DNA of 33,794 bases. Source: Rhizobium sp. Q54 (GTDB taxonomy: Bacteria > Bacteroidota > Bacteroidia > Flavobacteriales > Flavobacteriaceae). The stretch covers positions 1 to 33,794 of the forward strand of contig CALQAH020000024.1 in assembly GCA_943328505.2 (NCBI GenBank), written 5' to 3'. Each line of letters opens with the position of its first letter. Positions within the stretch are counted from its first letter, which is position 1. A program made the translations under genes and the position numbers. The notes beneath the pieces are model-generated. The model searched no databases and was not told where the DNA came from. It saw nothing but the letters and a program-made list of their open reading frames with translations. Below are positions 1 to 7,590 of the stretch, one piece after another.

Positions 1-102
1 AGATTTACAAAAAATTATATTGTTGATTTTCTTAAGAAAAAAATACCTAATTTTGCAATCATTTTTTCGGAAGAAAATACAAATCCAGTTAAGTACTTAT
101 AA
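1..102 (+). CDS. Nif3-like dinuclear metal centre protein, C-terminal end only
   Basis: An open frame enters from the left edge and stops with TAA at 100-102, four bases before the next start codon. The last residues read SEENTNPVKYL, the typical C-terminus of Nif3/YbgI-type proteins (often labelled GTP cyclohydrolase I type 2) in Flavobacteriaceae. Only 33 residues are visible and no metal ligands can be checked. The tight spacing to the coiled-coil zinc-ribbon family gene that follows matches a gene pair common in this group. The call rests on C-terminal similarity recalled from the family. Confidence 0.7.
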   Translation, partial: RFTKNYIVDFLKKKIPNFAIIFSEENTNPVKYL

Positions 103-105
103 AAT

Positions 106-885
106 ATGGCGACTACAAAAGAACTAAGTGTTGAAGACAAATTAAGAGCTATTTATGATTTACAAATCATAGACACCAGAATTGATGAAATCAGAAACGT
201 AAGAGGAGAATTACCTCTAGAAGTAGATGATTTAGAAGATGAAGTAGCCGGTTTGAGCACTCGTTTAGAGAAATTAAAATCAGATTTGGTTAACATTGAA
301 GAATTAATCAAAACTAAGAAAAATGCAATTGACGAACATCAAGCTGCAATAAAAAGATATTCTGAACAACAAAAAAATGTTCGTAACAATAGAGAATTTA
401 ACTCTTTAACCAAAGAAGTTGAATTTCAAGAACTTGAAATTCAATTGGCTGAAAAGCAAATTAAAGAAATGAAAGCGTCTATTGATCATAAAAAAGATGT
501 GATTGCTAGTTCTAAAGATAAGTTAGAGCAAAAGTCGACACATTTAAAACATAAAAAAGCGGAACTTAACGACATTATGTCGGAAACTCAAAAAGAAGAG
601 TCTTTTTTACATGAGAAATCTGCTGAATTTGAAGGTTTAATCGAAGAAAGGTTATTAGCCGCTTATAAAAGAATCCGTTCAAGTGTTCGTAATGGTTTAG
701 CGGTTGTATCTATTGAACGTGGCGCTTCTGCTGGTTCATTCTTTACAATTCCACCACAAATTCAAGTTGAAATTGCGGCTAGAAAGAAAATCATTACCGA
801 TGAGCATTCGGGAAGAATTTTAGTTGATGCTTCCTTAGCGGAAGAAGAAAGAGAAAAAATGCAAAAATTATTTGCAAAAATGTAA
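106..885 (+). CDS. Coiled-coil C4-type zinc-ribbon family protein (DUF164/CdsZ-like) lacking the cysteines
   Basis: 259 residues. Residues 15-185 are a long heptad-rich, charged coiled coil. Residues 195-259 form the compact C-terminal domain that in most relatives is a four-cysteine zinc ribbon. The surrounding motif is kept (ERGAS, IPPQ, SGRI), but the protein has no cysteine at all. The expected ligand sites read Ser208, Ser211, Asp232 and Ser235, so zinc binding is unlikely. Its role is not established; relatives have been linked to nucleic-acid binding or to trigger factor and ribosome-associated quality control. It follows the Nif3-like gene by three bases, suggesting one transcript, and ends at a clear terminator. 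Confidence 0.85.
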   Translation: MATTKELSVEDKLRAIYDLQIIDTRIDEIRNVRGELPLEVDDLEDEVAGLSTRLEKLKSDLVNIEELIKTKKNAIDEHQAAIKRYSEQQKNVRNNREFNSLTKEVEFQELEIQLAEKQIKEMKASIDHKKDVIASSKDKLEQKSTHLKHKKAELNDIMSETQKEESFLHEKSAEFEGLIEERLLAAYKRIRSSVRNGLAVVSIERGASAGSFFTIPPQIQVEIAARKKIITDEHSGRILVDASLAEEEREKMQKLFAKM

Positions 886-892
886 TATCTTA

Positions 893-917
893 ATCCCGAT
901 TTAATCGGGATTTTTTT
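893..917 (+). terminator. Rho-independent terminator abutting the next start codon
   Basis: The stem AATCCCGAT / ATCGGGATT with a loop of about three bases is followed by seven T, and the next base is the A of the following gene's ATG (918). It ends the Nif3-like/zinc-ribbon transcript. Confidence 0.85.
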
Positions 918-1760
918 ATGAAAAAAATTAAATATTTCCTTCTTACAAAATCAGTTGGTCTTTATATCAACACTCTTAGTTTTATCCAACCCGATAAAGC
1001 AAATTCTCTTGCCTACAAACTATTTAGCGAACCTAGAAAAGGAAAATTAAAAAAAGAGGAACTTCCAAAAGTCCTGCAAAATGCAAAATCAGAGGCCGTT
1101 CAATTTAAAGAACATAGTATACAAACCTATATTTGGGAAGGAAATGAAAACATAATTCTTTTGGTTCATGGTTGGGAAAGCAATGCTTCACGTTGGAAAA
1201 AATTATTACATCATTTAAAAAAAACAGGAAGTACCATAATTGCACTTGATGCACCAGCACACGGTTTGTCTAGCGACCTAGAATTTAACGTCCCAAAATA
1301 TGCCTCGTTTATCAATTTTATCTGTCTAAAATACAATCCAAAAGCAATAGTTAGTCATTCCATTGGTGGTGCAGCAAGTATTTTTAGTTTGCATAACTAT
1401 TCAAACACAAACGTTGAAAAACTTGTATTACTTGGCGCTCCTTCGGAAATGAAGATTATTGTCAATAATTATGTTGCCATGCTGAGTTTGAATAAAAAAA
1501 TTGCTACTTTTCTAGAGAAACAATCTGAAGTGAAATTTGATATTAAAATTGATGATTTTTCGGCACATCTTTTTTCTGAAAATTTAACTCAAAAGACATT
1601 CATTGCCCACGATATTCTTGATCAGGTTGTGTTGGTCACCGAAGGAAGAAAGATAGCTAAAGCAATGAAAAATGTAACCTTTATTGAAACACAAGGACTA
1701 GGTCATAGTATGCACGATAATGAATTGTATCAATCTATCGTGGATTTTCTACATAAGTAA
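918..1760 (+). CDS. Alpha/beta hydrolase
   Basis: 280 residues with an alpha/beta hydrolase fold. LVHGWESN (82-89) is the oxyanion-hole HG strand. The nucleophile elbow is SHSIGG with Ser148, where the usual first Gly is Ser. Asp235 and His263 (in GLGHSMHD) are the likely acid and base of the triad. The N-terminus is weakly hydrophobic but not a clear signal peptide, so the protein is probably cytoplasmic. The substrate cannot be told from sequence. The ATG follows the T-run of a terminator with no ribosome-binding site between them; no good alternative start lies downstream before the fold begins. Confidence 0.8.
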   Translation: MKKIKYFLLTKSVGLYINTLSFIQPDKANSLAYKLFSEPRKGKLKKEELPKVLQNAKSEAVQFKEHSIQTYIWEGNENIILLVHGWESNASRWKKLLHHLKKTGSTIIALDAPAHGLSSDLEFNVPKYASFINFICLKYNPKAIVSHSIGGAASIFSLHNYSNTNVEKLVLLGAPSEMKIIVNNYVAMLSLNKKIATFLEKQSEVKFDIKIDDFSAHLFSENLTQKTFIAHDILDQVVLVTEGRKIAKAMKNVTFIETQGLGHSMHDNELYQSIVDFLHK

Positions 1761-1786
1761 GACTTCTTTCAAAGTTGTAAATTTGT

Positions 1787-1794
1787 TATCTTTG
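1787..1794 (+). promoter_or_regulatory. Bacteroidota -7 element for rluF (leaderless)
   Basis: TATCTTTG is a perfect TAnnTTTG match. The rluF ATG begins four bases later, so transcription should start at or next to the A of the start codon. The -33 box is weak (TTC/TTTC around 1764-1770). Confidence 0.6.
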
Positions 1795-1798
1795 CTCA

Positions 1799-2584
1799 AT
1801 GGAACTCAACCAAACTCGTATTAATAAATTTCTTTCCGAATCTGGATTTTGCTCTCGTCGTGAAGCAGATAAACTATTGGAAGATGGCCGAATTACTATT
1901 AACGGTATTGTTCCGGAAATGGGCACCAAAGTATCTACTCGCGATGAAGTTCGTGTCGACGGGAAATTAATTCGTGAAAAAACTGAAAAGCCAATTTACT
2001 TAGCATTTTACAAACCCGTTGGTATTGAGTGTACTACAAATCAAAATGTTCGTGATAATATTGTGGACTATATCAATTATCCGCAAAGAATTTTCCCCAT
2101 TGGACGTTTAGACAAAGCAAGTGAAGGATTAATTTTTATGACAAATGATGGCGATATCGTTAACAAAATTCTTCGGGCTAGAAACAATCACGAAAAAGAA
2201 TATATCGTCACCGTAAACCGTCCTATAACTGAAAAATTCATAGAAAGAATGGGAAATGGCATTCCAATTTTGGAAACCGTAACTCGTAAATGCAAAGTGG
2301 AACAAATCAGTCAATATGTTTTTAGAATCATATTAACACAAGGACTGAATCGACAAATTCGAAGAATGTGTGAATACCTTGATTACGATGTGGTAGCCTT
2401 AAAAAGAATTCGAATCATCAATATTTCATTAGACATTCATGTAGGTCGTTATAGAAATTTAACTAATGAAGAAGTGGAACAATTGAACAAACTAATAGAA
2501 CCTTCAAGTAAAACAGAAGAAGCTAGTTTACCTAAAATAAATGCTATCGAACCAAAAATAAGGGTTATTAGAAAAAATAATTAA
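1799..2584 (+). CDS. rluF: 23S rRNA pseudouridine synthase, RluF type
   Basis: 261 residues. An N-terminal S4 RNA-binding domain (about residues 5-58, RINKFLSESGFCSRREAD) is followed by an RsuA/RluF-class catalytic domain with GRLDKASEGL, whose Asp105 is the catalytic aspartate, and the LNRQIRRMCEYLDY block typical of RluF. RluF converts U2604 of 23S rRNA to pseudouridine. The C-terminal ~35 residues are a polar tail outside the fold. It has its own promoter and converges with the permease gene 26 bases away. RluB is the main alternative, but the LNRQIRRMCE wording favours RluF. Confidence 0.88.
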   Translation: MELNQTRINKFLSESGFCSRREADKLLEDGRITINGIVPEMGTKVSTRDEVRVDGKLIREKTEKPIYLAFYKPVGIECTTNQNVRDNIVDYINYPQRIFPIGRLDKASEGLIFMTNDGDIVNKILRARNNHEKEYIVTVNRPITEKFIERMGNGIPILETVTRKCKVEQISQYVFRIILTQGLNRQIRRMCEYLDYDVVALKRIRIINISLDIHVGRYRNLTNEEVEQLNKLIEPSSKTEEASLPKINAIEPKIRVIRKNN

Positions 2585-2610
2585 AAAGACTAACTACTTT
2601 AGACAAGCAA

Positions 2611-3384
2611 TTACAAAACTCCTGTAATCAATAAAATAGAATAAATAGCGAGTAAAAATGCTACTGCATTCTGCATTGTTTTAATGGTTGTTTTTTGTAG
2701 CAATTTGTTTCCTAGATAAACTCCTGAAAAGGCCGAAAGAGTCGCCAATACAATAAGTCTATACTCTATATTTACTTTATTCGATATGATTTGAGGCAAG
2801 TAAACCGATAATCTTGATACGTCAACAAGACAAGCTATCACTACTCCTGAAGCAATAAAAGCTTCTTTAGATAAATTTGTTCTTATTAAAAAAGCACTTC
2901 TCAAAGCACCTTGATGTCCGGAAATGCCTCCAAAAAAACCACTTAATATTCCACCTATTGGCAAATACTTTTGATCAAATTCCATTTTTTTATATTTTGG
3001 AACAAAATCTATAAGCGCAAAAAACAGCAATAAAAATCCAATAACCAATTTAATAACAGTGACTTCAAATGTATTCCCTACTATTGAATACTGAAATAGA
3101 GGTTTTATATTTAACAATGTTTTTAATGTATAAGCTCCTAAAAAAGAAAAGAGCAAAGCAAGTATTCCAAATTTTAATATCACGCTTACATTCGCTTTTT
3201 TGCCAAAAAGAGACAATTTAAATATGTTATTTAAAAAATGCACTATAGAAGTTAGCACTATTGCAATTTCTATTGGAAAAAACAATCCAAATACAGGAAG
3301 TAACATTGTCCCTAAACCAAAGCCGGAAAATAAGGTTAAGGCAGCTCCAATAAAAGCAACAAGACAAATAAAAATATAATCCAT
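2611..3384 (-). CDS. TauE/SafE family membrane permease
   Basis: 257 residues, almost entirely hydrophobic, with about eight predicted membrane helices in two related halves. Family signatures include the N-terminal GAALTLFSGFGLG motif and the second-half GFFGGISGHQGALRS segment, characteristic of sulfite exporter TauE/SafE proteins. These move sulfur compounds or organic anions across the inner membrane; the substrate here is unknown. It lies six bases behind holA on the same strand and is probably cotranscribed with it, without an obvious functional link. Confidence 0.85.
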   Translation of the reverse strand: MDYIFICLVAFIGAALTLFSGFGLGTMLLPVFGLFFPIEIAIVLTSIVHFLNNIFKLSLFGKKANVSVILKFGILALLFSFLGAYTLKTLLNIKPLFQYSIVGNTFEVTVIKLVIGFLLLFFALIDFVPKYKKMEFDQKYLPIGGILSGFFGGISGHQGALRSAFLIRTNLSKEAFIASGVVIACLVDVSRLSVYLPQIISNKVNIEYRLIVLATLSAFSGVYLGNKLLQKTTIKTMQNAVAFLLAIYSILLITGVL

Positions 3385-3390
3385 AGTTAT

Positions 3391-4395
3391 TTAGCTAAAA
3401 ATACCAATGAGCATCTCTTTAAACAAATCATGACTTGGCAAAGCATTTGCGCCTACACCTTTGCTTTTAATATCAATAGAACGCATAGTGGTTACAATTT
3501 GACTTACTTTTTTCATAGGATAGTTTTTCAAAGCTAAATCGTAATCCTTTAAAAAATAAGGGTTAACACCTAAAACCGAAGCAACATTCTTTGGGTTTTT
3601 ATCCTTTAATCCGTGGTATTTCAAAAGCTTAACATAAAAACCAAAAACAGTACTGGTTGTAACTACCATTGGATTTGACTTTTCGTTTTCAGAAAAGTAT
3701 TGTACAATTTGATAGGCTTTTAATTGATTTTTAGACCCTAAGGCATTTAGCAATTCAAAGTTGTTAAAGTCTTTACTGAAGCCAATATTTTCCTCAATAT
3801 GCTTCGCTAAAATCAAACTTCCTTTGGGTAAAATGATTTGTAATTTTTCCAGTTCATTATTGATTTTACTCAAATCATTCCCTAAAAATTCCACTAACAT
3901 AGCGTTGGCTTTTGGTTCTATGGTATATCCTTTTCCTTGTAAGATTCGGTTTATCCATTGTCCAACTTGATTATCGTATAATTTTTTACTTTCAAAAACA
4001 ACCCCAACTTTATCCAGTAATTTTACTAATTTCTTGCGTTTGTCTAATGTTTTATATTTATAACAAATCACCAAAACCGTTGACGGCATTGGGTTTGAAA
4101 CATAATTTTCTAAATTATCAATTGTTTTTGCTAAATCTTGAGCTTCTTTAACGATCACTACTTGACGTTCAGCCATCATTGGATATCGTTTGGCAGTTGA
4201 AGCAATATCTTCAATTGTGGCATCACGACCATATAAAACCGTTTGATTGAAACCTTTTTCGTCTTCAGTTAAAACAGTATCTTCAATGTATTCTGATAAT
4301 TTATCAATATAATACGGCTCATCACCCATTAAAAAATATATAGGCTTTATGTTTCCCGCTTTGATATCATTAATTATTTTTACTACTTCGTCCAT
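3391..4395 (-). CDS. holA: DNA polymerase III subunit delta
   Basis: 334 residues, the usual HolA length. The start MDEVVKIINDIKAGNIKPIY leads into YFLMGDEPYYIDKLSEYIED, the degenerate ATPase-like domain of the clamp-loader delta subunit, and the C-terminal helical collar domain follows. Delta opens the sliding clamp within the clamp loader. It is divergent from the HsdR-N-like gene; the 61-base gap between them carries a 7-nt-period repeat. No strong TAnnTTTG element is seen on its side. Confidence 0.92.
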   Translation of the reverse strand: MDEVVKIINDIKAGNIKPIYFLMGDEPYYIDKLSEYIEDTVLTEDEKGFNQTVLYGRDATIEDIASTAKRYPMMAERQVVIVKEAQDLAKTIDNLENYVSNPMPSTVLVICYKYKTLDKRKKLVKLLDKVGVVFESKKLYDNQVGQWINRILQGKGYTIEPKANAMLVEFLGNDLSKINNELEKLQIILPKGSLILAKHIEENIGFSKDFNNFELLNALGSKNQLKAYQIVQYFSENEKSNPMVVTTSTVFGFYVKLLKYHGLKDKNPKNVASVLGVNPYFLKDYDLALKNYPMKKVSQIVTTMRSIDIKSKGVGANALPSHDLFKEMLIGIFS

Positions 4396-4399
4396 TCTT

Positions 4400-4434
4400 A
4401 GTATTCAGTATTCAGTTTTTAGTGTTCAGTTTCT
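4400..4434. repeat. Five-unit 7-nt-period intergenic repeat
   Basis: Five consecutive heptamers beginning AGT: AGTATTC, AGTATTC, AGTTTTT, AGTGTTC, AGTTTCT. It lies between the divergent holA and HsdR-N-like genes. A closely related array follows ompA at 6831-6865. Confidence 0.7.
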
Positions 4435-4444
4435 TTAAAATAAC

Positions 4445-4452
4445 TATTTTTG
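4445..4452 (+). promoter_or_regulatory. -7 element for the HsdR-N-like gene (leaderless)
   Basis: TATTTTTG matches TAnnTTTG exactly and ends four bases before the ATG at 4457, the same spacing as rluF. No convincing -33 TTG is seen; the upstream DNA is the heptamer repeat. Confidence 0.55.
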
Positions 4453-4456
4453 TAAG

Positions 4457-4900
4457 ATGCAGCAACTCAATTTTCCAACGTATTCCTTTCGCTTCAAAAA
4501 TAGTGAAAATAAAGTAGCAATCTTTGATGAAATCAGGAAAAAATTTATCCTTTTAACTCCTGAAGAATGGGTACGACAGAACACCATTCAATTCATATTA
4601 CAAGAAAAAAAATATCCTAAATCGTACCTCAACGTTGAGAAAATTATAAAAATTAACGATTTGATTAAACGATACGATATTGTTGTATTTCAACCCAATG
4701 GAAAAATATTTTTACTAATTGAATGCAAATCACCAGAAGTCAGTATTAACCAAAATACTTTTGACCAAATAGCGCGTTACAACCTTTCTTTAAAAGCAGA
4801 ATACTTAATGGTAACTAATGGACTTAATCATTACTTTTGCCAAATGGATTTTGAAAAAGAAGAATATATTTTCCTGAAAGAACTTCCTGAATTTAGATAA
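4457..4900 (+). CDS. Stand-alone type I restriction HsdR N-terminal domain protein
   Basis: 147 residues forming one PD-(D/E)xK nuclease-like domain. The motif reads RYDIVV (Asp74), then LLIECKSP with Glu89 and Lys91, which are the expected metal-binding and catalytic residues. This is the N-terminal nuclease domain of HsdR without the helicase motor, and no hsdM or hsdS is nearby. Such short proteins are widespread in Flavobacteria, so it is a conserved stand-alone gene rather than a broken restriction subunit. Its function is unknown; a DNA repair or processing nuclease is possible. The glycosyltransferase gene begins 21 bases after its stop. Confidence 0.8.
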   Translation: MQQLNFPTYSFRFKNSENKVAIFDEIRKKFILLTPEEWVRQNTIQFILQEKKYPKSYLNVEKIIKINDLIKRYDIVVFQPNGKIFLLIECKSPEVSINQNTFDQIARYNLSLKAEYLMVTNGLNHYFCQMDFEKEEYIFLKELPEFR

Positions 4901-4921
4901 TTGATGATAGATAAATAGATA
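4894..4921. repeat. Heptamer repeat at the nuclease/glycosyltransferase junction
   Basis: Consecutive heptamers TAGATAA, TTGATGA, TAGATAA, ATAGATA run from the last codons of the nuclease gene directly up to the ATG at 4922. Confidence 0.55.
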
Positions 4922-5920
4922 ATGGACAAAAAAATAGCCGTTGTAATATTGAATTGGAATGGAGCAAAATTATTAGAACAGTTTTTGCCTTCTGTCATTG
5001 CTTATTCTAATGAAGCAGTTATTTATGTTGCGGATAATGCGTCGACCGATAATTCTATTGACATCATTAAATCTCAATTTCCATCGATTAAAATTATTGA
5101 AAATAAAGAGAATTTTGGCTTTGCACAAGGATACAATCAGGCTTTACAGCAAGTTGAAGAAGAATATTATGCATTAGTCAATTCGGATATTGAAGTTACT
5201 CAAAACTGGCTTTCCCCTATCCTATCTATCTTTGATAACGAACCCAATATTGGCATTATACAGCCTAAGATTTTAGATTTTAAGAAAAAAGAGTATTTTG
5301 AATACGCAGGTGCTGCAGGTGGTTTTATTGATAAATATGGTTATCCTTATTGTCGTGGTCGTATTTTTGAAACAATCGAAAAAGACAATCATCAATATGA
5401 TGATGATTGCGAAATATTTTGGGCTTCAGGTGCTTGTTTTTTTATTAGAAAAGAAGTTTATAGAAACCTCAAAGGCTTTGACAATGATTTTTTTGCGCAT
5501 CAAGAAGAAATTGATTTGTGTTGGAGAGCATTTAATATGGGCTATAAAGCAAAATACACTTCAAAATCTATAGTGTTTCATATTGGAGGAGCAACTTTAA
5601 ATCAAAGTAATCCTAAAAAGACATTCCTAAATTTTAGAAACTCATTGTTAATGCTAACCAAAAATTTACCTTCAGATAAATTGTTTAAAATATTATTCCT
5701 TCGACTAATATTGGATGGCATTGCTGGAATTCATTTTATATTTCACGGAAAGTTCAAACATTGTTTAGCTGTAATCAAAGCTCATTTTCATTTTTATCAT
5801 TTGATTAATAGCAACTTAAAGAAAAGGAATACAAATCAATCCACTGAATATTACAATACCGATAGCATTGTGTATAACTATTTTGTTAAAAACGGCAAGG
5901 TATTTGAATCCAAAAATTAA
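4922..5920 (+). CDS. Glycosyltransferase family 2 (rhamnosyltransferase-like)
   Basis: 332 residues. The N-terminal GT-A fold opens with VVILNWNGA and has VADNASTDNS and NFGFAQGYN for nucleotide-sugar binding. The metal-binding DxD position reads NSD (Asp89), and the base region is HQEEIDLCWR. The C-terminal ~90 residues are more hydrophobic and may contact the membrane. Relatives add sugars to cell-surface polysaccharide or lipid-linked glycans. It stands alone rather than in a polysaccharide cluster, so donor and acceptor cannot be named. Confidence 0.87.
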   Translation: MDKKIAVVILNWNGAKLLEQFLPSVIAYSNEAVIYVADNASTDNSIDIIKSQFPSIKIIENKENFGFAQGYNQALQQVEEEYYALVNSDIEVTQNWLSPILSIFDNEPNIGIIQPKILDFKKKEYFEYAGAAGGFIDKYGYPYCRGRIFETIEKDNHQYDDDCEIFWASGACFFIRKEVYRNLKGFDNDFFAHQEEIDLCWRAFNMGYKAKYTSKSIVFHIGGATLNQSNPKKTFLNFRNSLLMLTKNLPSDKLFKILFLRLILDGIAGIHFIFHGKFKHCLAVIKAHFHFYHLINSNLKKRNTNQSTEYYNTDSIVYNYFVKNGKVFESKN

Positions 5921-5966
5921 CAATAGTTTATGTACAATTGTAACTATCTAAATCTAAAATAATTCG

Positions 5967-5974
5967 TAATTTTG
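5967..5974 (+). promoter_or_regulatory. -7 element for the OmpA-family lipoprotein
   Basis: TAATTTTG, a TAnnTTTG match, lies 21 bases before the ATG at 5996. An upstream TTG at 5938-5940 is a possible but long-spaced -33 box (26 bases). Confidence 0.55.
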
Positions 5975-5995
5975 TTAAAATTTAAACAACTACTC

Positions 5996-6832
5996 ATGAA
6001 GAAAGTATTTTTTACACTTGCAATTCTAACCTTAACACTTACATCGTGTGGCACTAAGAAAAAAATTGCGGCTTTAGAAGCGCAAAATAAAGAATGTCAA
6101 GATTTATTAAACTCAACAACGGTTAAGTTAAATTTATGTTTATCCGAAAAAGAAGCTCTTTTAAAACAAACTGAATATTTAAAACAAAACAATTCGGATT
6201 TAATAAACAGTTCTAAAGAGATGACAATTTTATCCTCAAAAGGTGCGCAAAATATTGAAAAAGCTTTGGAAACCATCAAAGAAAAAGATTTAAAAATCAC
6301 AAGAATGCAAGATGCATTGACCAAAAAAGACAGTGTTACATTGGCCTTAGTAACATCCTTAAAAAGTTCCGTAGGCATTTCGGATCCAGATATTGAAATT
6401 AATGTTGAAAAAGGTGTTGTTTTTATTTCAATCGCTGATAAATTGTTATTTAAAAGCGGCAGTTACACTGTTAGTGACAAAGCCAAAGAAGTTTTAGGGA
6501 AAGTTGCCAAAGTAATTAATAGCCGACCAACATTTGAATGTATGGTAGAAGGTCATACAGACAATGTTCCCTTTACCGGAAATGCAGTTTTATTAGACAA
6601 CTGGGATTTAAGTGTAAAACGTTCAACCGCTATTGTTAGAGTGTTAACTAAAGATTTAGGGGTAAAACCATCTCAATTAATTGCAGCTGGAAGAAGCGAA
6701 TTTATTCCTTTAGTAGATAACAAAACATCTGACAATAGAGCTATAAATAGAAGAACACGCATCGTTATTTTACCAAAAATTGACGAGTTCTACGATATGA
6801 TCGAGAAGGAAATGAAGAATCCTAAAAAATAG
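5996..6832 (+). CDS. OmpA-family peptidoglycan-binding lipoprotein
   Basis: 278 residues from ATG 5996. A possible TTG start at 5972 lies inside the -7 element and would bury the signal peptide, so it is rejected. The signal peptide runs to the lipobox LTSC with Cys18. Residues ~20-105 form a coiled coil. The C-terminal OmpA/MotB domain has LLFKSGSYTV, VEGHTDNVPF and the NRAINRRTRIVI block that contacts meso-diaminopimelate in peptidoglycan. It is expected in the outer membrane as an envelope anchor. The gene is single and followed by a terminator; its TAG stop sits inside a 7-nt-period repeat. Confidence 0.9.
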   Translation: MKKVFFTLAILTLTLTSCGTKKKIAALEAQNKECQDLLNSTTVKLNLCLSEKEALLKQTEYLKQNNSDLINSSKEMTILSSKGAQNIEKALETIKEKDLKITRMQDALTKKDSVTLALVTSLKSSVGISDPDIEINVEKGVVFISIADKLLFKSGSYTVSDKAKEVLGKVAKVINSRPTFECMVEGHTDNVPFTGNAVLLDNWDLSVKRSTAIVRVLTKDLGVKPSQLIAAGRSEFIPLVDNKTSDNRAINRRTRIVILPKIDEFYDMIEKEMKNPKK

Positions 6833-6865
6833 TATTCTGTGAGCAGTTATTAGTGTTCAGTCTTC
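6831..6865. repeat. Five-unit 7-nt-period repeat after ompA
   Basis: Heptamers AGTATTC, TGTGAGC, AGTTATT, AGTGTTC, AGTCTTC. Same period and near-same units as at 4400-4434. The first unit overlaps the ompA stop codon. Confidence 0.6.
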
Positions 6866-6872
6866 ATAAACA

Positions 6873-6902
6873 AAAAACGTCTCGAGAAATCGGGACGTTT
6901 TT
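6873..6902. terminator. Bidirectional terminator between ompA and the yciO/sua5 gene
   Basis: The stem AAAAACGTC / GACGTTTTT has a further CG/CG pairing inside, and both flanks can act as T-tracts. It suits the convergent genes on either side. Confidence 0.8.
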
Positions 6903-6916
6903 ATTTATGCAATATT

Positions 6917-6943
6917 TCTATTATCTATAAGTCTATTATCTAT
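6917..6943. repeat. TCTATTA-type intergenic repeat, copy 1
   Basis: A run of TCTATTA and TCTATAAG units next to the 3' end of the yciO/sua5 gene. All 27 bases recur identically at 14380-14406 in front of recG. Confidence 0.7.
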
Positions 6944-6946
6944 TCT

Positions 6947-7567
6947 CTAAAATATATCTAAATCTCCTTTTCCTTCACGAATAACAACGGGTTCATATCC
7001 AGATAAGTCAATTATGGTAGAACCTATATTATCTCCATAACCGCCATCAATAACCAAATCGACTAAGTTTTGCCATTTCTCAAAAATTAATTCAGGATCA
7101 GTGGAATATTCTAGTACAGCATCTTCATCGTGAATGGATGTTGAAACTATAGGATTACCAAGCTTCCTAACGATCTCTAAAGCAATATTATTATCGGGAA
7201 CCCTAATACCAACGGTTTTCTTTTTTCTGAACTCGCGTGGCAAATCATTATTACCAGGTAAAATAAACGTATAAGGTCCAGGTAAAGCACGTTTTAATAT
7301 TTTGAAGGTTGCTGTGTCAATTTGTTTTACGTAATCGGAAAGGTTACTTAAATCGCTACATACAAACGAAAAATTGGCTTTCTCCAACTTGATGCCTTTT
7401 ATTTTAGCAATGCGTTCCAATGCTTTAGAATTGGTAATATCACAACCCAAACCATACACCGTATCCGTTGGGTAAATCACCAAACCACCATTGCGCAAAA
7501 CGTCTACTACCTTTTTGATAGCAGCTTCGTTAGGTTTGTCTTCGTATATTTTTAGAAATTCCGACAT
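6947..7567 (-). CDS. Sua5/YciO/YrdC-family protein, YciO subgroup
   Basis: 206 residues, a single YrdC-like domain with no Sua5 C-terminal extension. The nucleotide/bicarbonate-binding opening is GGLVIYPTDTVYGLGCD. The middle and end (ANFSFVCSDLSNLS, PGPYTFIL, VGIRVP, STSIHDED, VVIREGKGD) follow E. coli YciO closely. The KRP and STSAN motifs of TsaC are changed, to KGI and STSIH. The family makes threonylcarbamoyl-AMP for tRNA t6A, but YciO proteins are a weaker or distinct paralogue, so an annotation as tsaC should be used cautiously. It lies downstream of uvrD on the same strand with a 101-base gap containing an inverted repeat. Confidence 0.85.
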   Translation of the reverse strand: MSEFLKIYEDKPNEAAIKKVVDVLRNGGLVIYPTDTVYGLGCDITNSKALERIAKIKGIKLEKANFSFVCSDLSNLSDYVKQIDTATFKILKRALPGPYTFILPGNNDLPREFRKKKTVGIRVPDNNIALEIVRKLGNPIVSTSIHDEDAVLEYSTDPELIFEKWQNLVDLVIDGGYGDNIGSTIIDLSGYEPVVIREGKGDLDIF

Positions 7568-7590
7568 AAGTATAAAATTTTATTTTAAAC

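Noticed and set aside
5972..5995. TTG start giving a longer OmpA lipoprotein
   Set aside because: It overlaps the -7 promoter element and would put eight residues before a good lipoprotein signal peptide that starts at ATG 5996.
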